Origin: Verrucomicrobiota bacterium
Lineage (GTDB): Bacteria; Verrucomicrobiota; Verrucomicrobiia; Limisphaerales; UBA8199
Assembly: GCA_012517205.1 (NCBI GenBank)
Contig: JAAYVL010000038.1
Coordinates: forward strand, 1 to 37,189
Direction: 5' to 3'
Length of the DNA: 37,189 nucleotides
Shown here: piece by piece, positions 1-6,982 of the stretch
Numbering within the stretch: position 1 is the first letter of the stretch
Layout: every line of letters starts with the position of its first letter
Position numbers and translations under genes: made by a program
The notes under the pieces: generated by a model
Databases searched by the model: none
What the model was told of the DNA's origin: nothing
Seen by the model: the letters and a program-made list of their open reading frames with translations, nothing else

Positions 1-222
1 CGTGGTGGTGGTGCTCTCGCCGCGCGGATCAAGAATCCGCAGCCCCGCCTCCGGGTTCGCTTCGGCCGCCGCCGCCGCGGCTGCCGACGCCGGCGCCCAC
101 CCCAAAACGCCCAGGGCCAGCAGCAGCCCCCACCGGGCTCGACGGGGGACGGGCAGGATGGCGGCGGCACTACGGGCGAACGACAGATTCGGGATCGCAG
201 TCATGGCGGCAGCATAGGGCAT
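1..222 (-). CDS. secreted protein, N-terminal fragment (runs off the window)
   Basis: Only the first 68 to 74 codons are present; the gene continues past base 1. Read on the minus strand from the ATG at 204 (an in-frame ATG also lies at 222), the product begins MTAIPNLSFARSAAA. A basic stretch PRRAR, a hydrophobic core WGLLLALGVLGW and a small-residue region APASAAAAAA follow. This is a classic Sec signal peptide with likely cleavage in the Ala run. The next residues, EANPEAGLRILDPRGESTTT, look like the start of an exported domain. The function cannot be told from this fragment. The start codon is uncertain; 204 gives the more compact signal peptide. Confidence 0.6.
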   Translation of the reverse strand, partial: MPYAAAMTAIPNLSFARSAAAILPVPRRARWGLLLALGVLGWAPASAAAAAAAEANPEAGLRILDPRGESTTTT

Positions 223-333
223 GGCTCCGGCCGGTGTCCATCGCATCCGCGGGGCGGCTCCCGAGGGCATTGGCGGACCAAAGACCCGCGCGCCCGCCGA
301 TGAGCCTTTGGCGCGGCGCCGGCTATCCCCGGA

Positions 334-3330
334 TTAGCGGGGAGGCGGGGCCGGCTCGTGATACGGCTGGCCGGCGCGGTAGAGTTCGAGCAGTTGCGCG
401 TTCCGCTCCGCTATATTGTGCTGCCCGGCGGCGGCCGCGAGGGCGCGGGCCTGCTCGGCCGTCCGGATGGCGTCGTCGAACCGGGCGGCTTCGGCGTAGG
501 CGGCGGCGAGCGTGCCCAGCAGGACGGGTTCGCGGCGCTGGCTCAGTTCGCAGGCGCGTTCGGCCAGGCGCACGGCTTCCGCGCCCTCGCGCAGCGCGGC
601 GTCGGAGCTGGCGGCGCGAATCCAGGCCAGGTCATTGAGGGCTTCCACCATATCCGGCTGCAAGGCCAGCGCCTGGCGGTAGCGGTCCACCGCCGCGCGC
701 GGGTTTCCCTGCGCGGCCAGGACGCCTGCGTAGAGGTAGAGCAGTTGGGGATCGGCCGGCGCGTCCTGGAGCATCCGCTCGTATTGGGCGGCGGCTTCGT
801 CCGGCCGCCCGAGCGAGGTCAGCGCCAGCGCCAGCAGGCGGCGGGCCTCGGGCCACTGGGGCTTGAGCGCCAGGGCCAGGTGAAGGTGGGCAACGGCCCC
901 GGGCAAGTCGCCCGTCTCGGCCGCCGCGCCGGCCAGCAAATGATGCAGCGTCGGGTTGAAGGGATCCACGCGCAGCCCTTGCCGGCAGGCGGCGATGACC
1001 TGCCGGGGCTGGCCCATGAAGGCCAGGCAGGCGGCGAGCTGCTGGCCCGCCGTGGGATGGTCGGGCGCTTCGGCCAGCGCCTGCCGCAGGTGTTCGACGG
1101 CCTCCGGGTAGCGGCGGTCCAGGCTCAACAGGAGCGCCGCCTGCGTGTGGGCCGCGGCGGCGCGCGGGTGCTGCTGGAGGGCCAGCGCCGTTTCCCGCTG
1201 CGCGTCCGCGTAGCGGCCCCGGCGGCGGCAGGCCTCGGCCAGGCCCACCCGCGCCGGCAGGGAAGTCGCCTCCAGTTGCAGCGCCCGGGAAAACGCCGCC
1301 GCCGCCTCGTCATAGCGCCCGTCATCCGCCAGGCCCACCCCCCGCACCGTGTGGGTAAAGGCGTTGCCGGAGCGAATCCAGAAAGCCGTATAGACCGTCA
1401 GGGCCCAGGCCAGGACCCCCCCGCGCAGCCAGGGCCGCAGGGCCGGCCATCGCCGGGCCGCGAAATCCCAGCCCACGGCGGCCACCGCGCAAAGAGGCAG
1501 CAACGCGGGCAGGGCGTAAAAGGCTTTCACCTGCGCGTAAGACGCCACGCGCAGGCTCATCCAGCCGATGCCGGCGGCAAACGCAAAGAGCAGCCCCAGC
1601 ATCAGGAACCATTCCGGGGTCGGCCGCCGGAGGAACCGGACCAGGGCAACCAGGGTTCCGGCGGCGATCAACGCCGTCGTGAGCAGCGCCAGCAGGCTGC
1701 CGATATTCATCAGGTCATAGTTCCACGGCGGGCGAAAGTTCATCAGGGCGGAGCCGCTGCACAGACCGTCCCCCCAGAGCGTGGCGTAGAGGCCGTCCGC
1801 GAACCCGTGGATGCCGCTGAACAGCGGGCAGGTCAGCGCCTCGCCGCAGCGCTGATACCACGCGGCGGTGTGCGCCCCGGGATCCTGCCACCACGCAAAC
1901 GGCAGCCGGGGGTCCCAGTTGCCGATGAGCGGCGTGCCGAACCGGTGCCAGACCCGGGCAAAATGCCAGCCGCAGACCGCCAGCAGGCTGACCAGAAAAA
2001 GGCCCGCCGCGGACCCCGCGGCCCGCGCCCCGCCCGCCGCCCCGCGCCGCCAGGCCAGCGCCGCCAGCAGAAGGGGCGCCGCCAGCACCGCCGAAAACTT
2101 GGTCAGCAAGGCCAGGCCCAAACCGGCCCCCGCCGCCGCCGCAAGCCCGGCGCCGCGCGTCCCGGCCGGCGGCGGCCGCAGGACGCCATAAAGCGCGGCG
2201 GTGACGAACAAGGCGGCCAGGCCCTCATTGGTGATGTGGTGCGCCAGGCAGAGGCTCATGGGCAGGAACCCGGCCAGCAGCAGACCGGCCACCTGCGGCC
2301 GGGGCCGCTGCGGAAACAGTTGGCGCAGGCACAGGTAGATCAACAGCAGGTGCGCAACCCCGACCAGCGTGGAAAACGCGCGCAGGGTCAGGATGGCCGC
2401 GTCCGCCGAGGCCGTCCACCCGAACGGCCCGATGAGGGCGGCCGCGGCCAGGTAATACAGCGGCGGCTGGTACATCTGCCAGCCGTCGTCGGCCAGCGGC
2501 AGCGCCCGCTGCTGGAGGATGAAATCAATGTACTGCTGATGGCCGTCCCGGTCGAACCCGAAGAGCGCCGCCAACTGGGGCAGGTTGTTGCCCAGGAGCG
2601 CGATCCACGCGAGGAGGATCAACCCCAGCGCCACGGCGGGAGCCGGCGGAAAGCGGGAACCCCGCGCCCGCAGAACCCGGTGGCCGGCGACGAGCGCGGC
2701 GGCGAGCGCCAGCAGCAACAGCCCTTGCGGCCAGGCCCGGCGCAGCGAGTCGGCCGTCCGCTCCCGGTCAAACAGGGGATTGCCCGCCCGAATGGCCGGC
2801 GGGCGCGACGCCGGCACGGCCGCCTCCCAGGCCGCGTCCACCAGCGAGACCTGCCAGGCGGCGTCGCTGTACAGCGCCGGCCCGGCGCCTTCCAGCGCCA
2901 GCCAGAGCGCGGGCAGGCCGTGCGCGTTGGAAACCGTCACGGAGATTTCATTCTCGCCCGCCTTGAGGAAGCGGGCCACGTCGGCGGCGCGGCGGCTTTT
3001 CCAGTCCGCCCCATGCAGCGCCAGGCCGTCCACCGGCTGCCCGTTCACGCGCACCGCGCCCTGCCTGAAAACGCGCACGGCGAGGGTGGCCGCGGCGGGT
3101 TGGGCGGGGAGCGTGAAGGCGCGGCGGAACTCGGCCCAGAGCGGCACCGCGTGGTGCGGCGTGGTGTCGGGCGGTTTCGGATAGACAATCCACTCGGCCG
3201 GGCCGGCCCCGGGGAGGAAGGGGATGCGGGGATCGTGCCGGCATTGCCAGACAATTCCGCCGCCGCCGAGCAGCAGCGCGCCGGCGATCAGCCCGGCCAG
3301 CGGGCGGTTCCAGGAGCGCGGCCCGTTCAT
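334..3330 (-). CDS. polytopic GT-C-type membrane protein with N-terminal beta-sandwich and C-terminal TPRs
   Basis: The product is 998 aa. An N-terminal membrane anchor (about 11-29) is followed by an extracytoplasmic stretch at about 55-150 that resembles a carbohydrate-binding jelly-roll (AVRVFRQGAVRVNGQPVDG, then AGENEISVTVSNAHG). A polytopic membrane region runs from about 200 to 650. Its first luminal loop holds DRDGHQQY (260-267) and QPPLYY (288-293), an acidic loop plus aromatic motif typical of PMT/GT39-like GT-C glycosyltransferases. Residues about 655-990 form roughly eight TPRs. The role is probably transfer of a sugar from a polyprenyl-phosphate donor to exported protein or glycan; this is inference from fold. 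The gene lies 42 bp downstream of the TPR gene at 3373-5889 on the same strand and shares its C-terminal module (LAWI-AAS, AEAVRLAERAC, GTLAAAYAEA, LYRAGQPYHEP), so the two are probably one transcription unit. ATG start at 3330. Confidence 0.85.
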   Translation of the reverse strand: MNGPRSWNRPLAGLIAGALLLGGGGIVWQCRHDPRIPFLPGAGPAEWIVYPKPPDTTPHHAVPLWAEFRRAFTLPAQPAAATLAVRVFRQGAVRVNGQPVDGLALHGADWKSRRAADVARFLKAGENEISVTVSNAHGLPALWLALEGAGPALYSDAAWQVSLVDAAWEAAVPASRPPAIRAGNPLFDRERTADSLRRAWPQGLLLLALAAALVAGHRVLRARGSRFPPAPAVALGLILLAWIALLGNNLPQLAALFGFDRDGHQQYIDFILQQRALPLADDGWQMYQPPLYYLAAAALIGPFGWTASADAAILTLRAFSTLVGVAHLLLIYLCLRQLFPQRPRPQVAGLLLAGFLPMSLCLAHHITNEGLAALFVTAALYGVLRPPPAGTRGAGLAAAAGAGLGLALLTKFSAVLAAPLLLAALAWRRGAAGGARAAGSAAGLFLVSLLAVCGWHFARVWHRFGTPLIGNWDPRLPFAWWQDPGAHTAAWYQRCGEALTCPLFSGIHGFADGLYATLWGDGLCSGSALMNFRPPWNYDLMNIGSLLALLTTALIAAGTLVALVRFLRRPTPEWFLMLGLLFAFAAGIGWMSLRVASYAQVKAFYALPALLPLCAVAAVGWDFAARRWPALRPWLRGGVLAWALTVYTAFWIRSGNAFTHTVRGVGLADDGRYDEAAAAFSRALQLEATSLPARVGLAEACRRRGRYADAQRETALALQQHPRAAAAHTQAALLLSLDRRYPEAVEHLRQALAEAPDHPTAGQQLAACLAFMGQPRQVIAACRQGLRVDPFNPTLHHLLAGAAAETGDLPGAVAHLHLALALKPQWPEARRLLALALTSLGRPDEAAAQYERMLQDAPADPQLLYLYAGVLAAQGNPRAAVDRYRQALALQPDMVEALNDLAWIRAASSDAALREGAEAVRLAERACELSQRREPVLLGTLAAAYAEAARFDDAIRTAEQARALAAAAGQHNIAERNAQLLELYRAGQPYHEPAPPPR

Positions 3331-3372
3331 GGGGAAACCGCCCGGCCGGGGGCGCGGACGGCGGGCGGGAGG

Positions 3373-5889
3373 TTATTCGGGTTCATGGTACGCCTGGCCG
3401 GCCCGGTAAAGTTTCAGCAGCTCCTCGTTGCGTTGCGCGACGGCGGTCAACCCGGCGGACTGCGCCAGCGCGCGCGCCTTTTCGGCGGCGTTGATCGCCT
3501 CCGGAAAACGGCCCGCCTCGGCGTAGGCGGCGGCGAGCGTCCCGATCAGCAGCGGCTCCTGGTAGGCGGTGATTTGGCAGGCGCGTTCGGCCAGCGTCAC
3601 CGCCTCCGCGCCGTTGCGCACGGTGGCGTCCGCGCTGGCGGCGAGGATCCAGGCCAGGTTGTTCAGCGATTCCGGCCAGTCGGGCTGGGCCTTGAGCGCG
3701 AGCCGCAACCGTTCGACGGCGGCCCGCGTTTCCTTGCGCCCCTGGTGCAGGAGCGCGAGCTGGTAATGCGCCAGCGCGTTGGTGGCCTGGAGCCGGGTGG
3801 CCTCGCGGAACTGGGCCGCCGCGTCGTCCGCCTGGCCCCGGTCGGCCAGCAGCATCCCCAGCACGGTGCGCGCCTCGCTGTCCCCGGGCTGAATCGCCAG
3901 CGCGCGCTGCAACTCGCCGATGGCCTCCTCCGGCCGGCCCTGGGCGATCAGGACATTGCCCAGCAGCCGGCGCGGGGTGAACAGCTTGGGATCCAGCGCC
4001 AGCAGGCGGCGATAACACGCGGCGGCTTCCTCCAGCTTGCCCTGGCCGTGCAGCGCCGTGGCCAGGCTGTATAGGGCCGGCAGGTGCAGGGGCGCCAGCC
4101 GCAACGCTTCGCGGCACGGCGCTTCCGCCTCGGCGAACTTGCCCTGCTTGACCAGCGCGCTGCCCAGCCCGTTGAGCGGGTCGGCATACAGCCGGTCGCC
4201 CTCGGCCGCCGCCCGGTAGTGGGCGATGGCCTCGTCGTACCGGGCCAGCGAGGCGTAAACGTTGCCCAGGGTGTTATGCGCCTCCGGGTAGTCCGGAGAA
4301 ATGGCCAGCGCCTTCTGGCACCACGCAATGGCCTCGGTGGGCTGGTTCTGAATGGCGAATTCATTGGCGATGGCCGCGTAGGCGACGAAGTTTCGCGGCG
4401 TGACCCGGGCGGCATGCTGGAAGAGCGTGGCCGTGTCACGCCAATGCGCCACCTGCCGGGCCGTGAGTACCGCGCAGGCGCCCAGGACCAGCGCCGCCGC
4501 CGCCGCGGGAATCCCGCGCGGCCACGGGCGGCGGGCGATCACCGCCGCGGCGCCCCAGACCACGAGCAGGAACAGGCCGATGTGGGGCAGGTAAGTGTAG
4601 CGATCCGCCATGGCCTGCTTGCCCACCTGCACCAGCCCGATCACCGGCACCAGCATGCCCAGGAACCACAGCCAGCCGACCTGCAAGGCGCGCCGCGGCG
4701 GGCGGGCGCGCCAAATCCCGGCGGTCACCGCTGCCAGCAGCAGCCCGGCGCCGGCGGCCGCCCACGAATCAAGCCGGAAACCGGCATAGGGATAAAAGAC
4801 CGCCAGGTCAGTGGGCCAAAAGGTCTTGCCCAGGTAGCGCGCATACGCCACCAGCGCATTGGCCAGGCGCAGTTCGAAGGGGTTATGCGCCAGCGACATC
4901 ACCGCGCCGCTGGCCCGCTGCGCCTGAAAGGTCACCAGGCACGACAGCGCCGAGAGCGCAAAGAAAGGAACCTTCTCCAGCAACACCCGCCGCAGCGGCG
5001 CCGCGGACCGCTGCCCGGACGCCAGGGCGAGCCGCTCCAGGGGCCACCAGTCCAGCAGCAGCAGCACGCACGGCAGCGTGACCAGCATCGGCTTGCTCAT
5101 CAGCCCCAGCGCAAAGCAAAGCAGGGCCAGCAGATAAAACCACCCGGCGCCGCGCGGAGCGGCGGGGGAGCGGCGGGCCGTCTCCGCGCTCGCTCGCGCT
5201 TTGCCCCCCGGAACGGCTCCCGCTTCCGCGGGCGGCGCCGGCTCTCCCCGGGCGGAAGGGGAGGACGGCGGGAGCGGGCCGCCGCCGGGGTCGTGCGCCT
5301 CCCGCGCCGGCGCGGAGGGCCGCGCCCCCGGCTTCCGGTTTTCCTCGTCCGCCGGCTCGCGCCGCCCGGCATATCGCGCATACGCCCACAGCGTCAGCAG
5401 AAAGAAGAACGCGCTCAGCACGTCCTTGCGCTCCGCGATCCAGGCGACGGATTCCACATGCAGCGGGTGCAAAGCAAACAGCGCGGCCACCAGCGCGCTG
5501 CGCCAGACGGCGCCGGTCAGGCGTTGCCACAGGCCGAACAGCAGGAGGGTGTTGGCCAGGTGCAGCAGCACGCTCGTGAGGTGATGGCCCCACGGCTTCA
5601 GCCCATAAAGCTGGCAATCGAGCATGTGCGAAAGCCACGTCAGCGGATGCCAGTTGCTGGCATGGAAACTCTGGCCCGCCCACGCGAGGTTTTCCAGGGT
5701 CAGCCCGGATTGAACCCGCGGGTTGCCGCTGACGTAGTCCGGGTCGTCGTAATTGATGAAGCCGAACTTGAGGACCGGCCAGTAAACCGCGGCAATCGCC
5801 AGCGCCAGCAGCAGGCAAAGCAGGAGGGTCCGCCGGGGGGCACCCGCCGACGTCCACTCAAACTTTCGGCCTTCCGCCATATCAGGCAT
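3373..5889 (-). CDS. TMTC-like membrane protein with C-terminal tetratricopeptide repeats
   Basis: The product is 838 aa. After a signal-anchor helix (about 20-39) come the family signatures FINYDDPDYV (44-53), NWHPLTWLSHMLD (79-91) and HPLHVESVAWIAERKDVLSA (141-160), then a series of membrane helices including LMSKPMLVTLPCVLLLLDWW. About ten TPRs occupy the last 370 residues. The arrangement matches bacterial relatives of the eukaryotic TMTC O-mannosyltransferases, common in Verrucomicrobiota and Planctomycetota. Substrate and donor are unknown. A proline/alanine/charged low-complexity stretch of about 73 residues (176-248) sits in a loop between membrane helices. The alternative ATG at 5880 (MAEGRK) is equally plausible, since neither start has a clear ribosome-binding site. 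It is likely the first gene of an operon with the 998-aa protein downstream. Upstream lies a 591-bp region rich in palindromes. Confidence 0.87.
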   Translation of the reverse strand: MPDMAEGRKFEWTSAGAPRRTLLLCLLLALAIAAVYWPVLKFGFINYDDPDYVSGNPRVQSGLTLENLAWAGQSFHASNWHPLTWLSHMLDCQLYGLKPWGHHLTSVLLHLANTLLLFGLWQRLTGAVWRSALVAALFALHPLHVESVAWIAERKDVLSAFFFLLTLWAYARYAGRREPADEENRKPGARPSAPAREAHDPGGGPLPPSSPSARGEPAPPAEAGAVPGGKARASAETARRSPAAPRGAGWFYLLALLCFALGLMSKPMLVTLPCVLLLLDWWPLERLALASGQRSAAPLRRVLLEKVPFFALSALSCLVTFQAQRASGAVMSLAHNPFELRLANALVAYARYLGKTFWPTDLAVFYPYAGFRLDSWAAAGAGLLLAAVTAGIWRARPPRRALQVGWLWFLGMLVPVIGLVQVGKQAMADRYTYLPHIGLFLLVVWGAAAVIARRPWPRGIPAAAAALVLGACAVLTARQVAHWRDTATLFQHAARVTPRNFVAYAAIANEFAIQNQPTEAIAWCQKALAISPDYPEAHNTLGNVYASLARYDEAIAHYRAAAEGDRLYADPLNGLGSALVKQGKFAEAEAPCREALRLAPLHLPALYSLATALHGQGKLEEAAACYRRLLALDPKLFTPRRLLGNVLIAQGRPEEAIGELQRALAIQPGDSEARTVLGMLLADRGQADDAAAQFREATRLQATNALAHYQLALLHQGRKETRAAVERLRLALKAQPDWPESLNNLAWILAASADATVRNGAEAVTLAERACQITAYQEPLLIGTLAAAYAEAGRFPEAINAAEKARALAQSAGLTAVAQRNEELLKLYRAGQAYHEPE
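5146..5364 (-). other. low-complexity in-frame segment inside the TMTC-like gene
   Basis: This 219-bp stretch encodes a Pro/Ala/Arg/Glu-rich loop (residues about 176-248) with no hydrophobic helix and no recognisable domain. It separates two membrane segments that are otherwise well conserved (LLTLWAYARYA before, FYLLALLCFALGLMSKPM after). The DNA contains C-rich and G-rich facing runs (ctctcccc near 5249 and ggaagggga near 5259) that could fold back. It may be an in-frame repeat insertion or simply an expanded linker; the sequence alone cannot decide. Confidence 0.4.
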
Positions 5890-5977
5890 GATGTTGCCGC
5901 CAGCCCATGCGGCGCAAGCGCCAAAACGACCTTAAGTCATTGGTGAACGCCGCTTGACACTGCCGCCGCAACCGAAC

Positions 5978-5994
5978 TGTGCCAAATTGGCACA
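5978..5994. promoter_or_regulatory. operator-like palindrome TGTGCCAA-A-TTGGCACA
   Basis: Perfect 8-bp inverted arms surround one central base. The site lies 89 bp upstream of the TMTC-like gene start and about 490 bp upstream of the thioesterase. The size and symmetry are those of a dimeric helix-turn-helix operator. The cognate regulator is unknown and none is encoded nearby. Confidence 0.5.
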
Positions 5995-6102
5995 CCCATA
6001 GCCAGCCGATGGCATCCTCCCGCCAACCCCATCGCCCCTGGCAAAATAACCGCCAAACAATGCCCGCAACCATGCCAATTTACCCCTCGCAACAGCACTC
6101 CC

Positions 6103-6125
6103 GAGTGTCCAATTATTGGACACTC
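6103..6125. promoter_or_regulatory. operator-like palindrome GAGTGTCCAAT-T-ATTGGACACTC
   Basis: Perfect 11-bp inverted arms surround one central T. The half-site core GTGTCCAAT resembles TGTGCCAA of the palindrome at 5978-5994, so the two may be bound by related proteins. No T-run follows either side, which argues against a terminator. Confidence 0.5.
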
Positions 6126-6228
6126 CCCGCAATATCCGCCTGCTCAACCCTTTTTTTCCCACGAACCGCATCTCCTCCTTCTTTACGCATTTTCCGCCAT
6201 TTCCCGCCCATTCCTGGCTACCAGCCCG

Positions 6229-6325
6229 CCGTGTACAAGGGGTGTACAAGGGATGCCCACCGGATGTTCATCAGATTTTCCGATGTTCATCCGGCGAGCA
6301 TCCCTTGTACACCCCTTGTACACGG
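6229..6325. repeat. palindromic array of 11-bp TGNNCA units, copy 1 (97 bp)
   Basis: The outer 28 bp (6229-6256) and the last 28 bp (6298-6325) are exact reverse complements. TG-NN-CA hexamers begin at 6232, 6243, 6254 and 6265 in the left half and at 6284, 6295 (degenerate, CGAGCA), 6306 and 6317 in the right half. The step is thus exactly 11 bp within each half, with a 19-bp step across the centre at 6277. The outermost two units on each side are TGTACA; inner ones are TGCCCA and TGTTCA. A second copy in inverted orientation is at 17871-17978. It could be a phased protein-binding array, a REP/MITE-like mobile palindrome or a cruciform/hairpin element. Confidence 0.85.
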
Positions 6326-6480
6326 CTATTTGGGAGGGAGGCGGGACGGAGAGGAGGGGCTGAGGCGGGCATCGGGTTGCGGGGGTGGGGGTCGGGCGGT
6401 TTGCGCGCGATCCGGCTTTTCATGCGATTTGAAGGGTTGATGGGGTTGAATTGGGCGGCGGGTTCGGCAATGCTGGCGTC

Positions 6481-6918
6481 ATGACTGGGTTAACCGATGT
6501 GCTGCAGTTGCGCGTTCGTTATAGCGAGACGGACCAGATGGGGACTTTTTACAACTCCCGCGCGTTGGAATGGTTCGAGTGCGGGCGGACGGAGTTGATG
6601 CGCCGCCGGCTGGGGATGTCTTATACCGTGCTGGAGGCGCGGGGGGTATTTTTGCCGCTGGTGGAGGCGCACCTGGAGTTTCTGGGCGGCGCCCGCTACG
6701 ACGATTTGTTGGAAGTCGTTTCCACGGTGAAGCTATCGGGCCGGGCCCGGCTGCGGTTTGAGGTGCAGATTCATCAAAGCGAGAGCCGCCGGCCGGTGGT
6801 GCGCGGCTACACGGTTCATGCCTTCACGGATCGCCAGGCCCGGCCCCTCCGGCCGCCTCCCTGGTTTCTCGAAATGCTGGCCGGGGCGATGCCGGCGCCG
6901 GGCGCGCCGCCGTCATAA
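6481..6918 (+). CDS. acyl-CoA thioesterase, 4HBT (YbgC-like) hotdog family
   Basis: The product is 145 aa from ATG 6481; an upstream in-frame TTG at 6451 would add ten unconserved residues. The N-terminus LRVRYSETDQMGTFYNSRAL matches the 4HBT signature, in which the Asp after E-T acts as the catalytic carboxylate and the following residues form the hotdog helix start. WFECGRTELMRRRLGMSY and LEFLGGARYDDLLEV continue the fold. It hydrolyses acyl- or aryl-CoA thioesters in the cytoplasm. Because it lies 64 bp ahead of a PaaK ligase in the same direction, a substrate such as an arylacetyl-CoA is plausible but not shown. Confidence 0.85.
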   Translation: MTGLTDVLQLRVRYSETDQMGTFYNSRALEWFECGRTELMRRRLGMSYTVLEARGVFLPLVEAHLEFLGGARYDDLLEVVSTVKLSGRARLRFEVQIHQSESRRPVVRGYTVHAFTDRQARPLRPPPWFLEMLAGAMPAPGAPPS

Positions 6919-6982
6919 CCAGGGATTGCCTCGCCGCCGTCCCATCGGCTAGGATGGGGCCATCGCTAGAGGCCTAAAGTTT

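Larger units (their letters stand above)
5890..6480. other. 591-bp divergent intergenic region
   Basis: The region lies between the divergently transcribed TMTC-like gene and the thioesterase gene. No convincing reading frame was found: the short open frames have no ribosome-binding site and low-complexity products. It holds three symmetric elements: a 17-bp palindrome at 5978-5994, a 23-bp palindrome at 6103-6125 and the 97-bp array of 11-bp units at 6229-6325. The stretch 6326-6480 is G-rich on the plus strand and shows no confident promoter hexamers. Confidence 0.7.

Noticed and set aside
358..4074. A 3.7-kb open frame on the plus strand
   Set aside because: It is antisense to the two TPR membrane protein genes; its product is Arg/Gly/Gln-rich without domains, an effect of high GC at third positions.
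5978..6000. Sigma54 promoter (TGGCAC and TTGC on the minus strand)
   Set aside because: The GG to GC spacing is 12 bases rather than the required 10.
5932..6249. Short minus-strand open frame in the intergenic region
   Set aside because: It crosses the palindromes and part of the array, has no ribosome-binding site and no recognisable features.
6229..6325. CRISPR array or tandem repeat of short units
   Set aside because: Units are 11 bp with no spacers, are mirrored around a centre and have no cas genes nearby.
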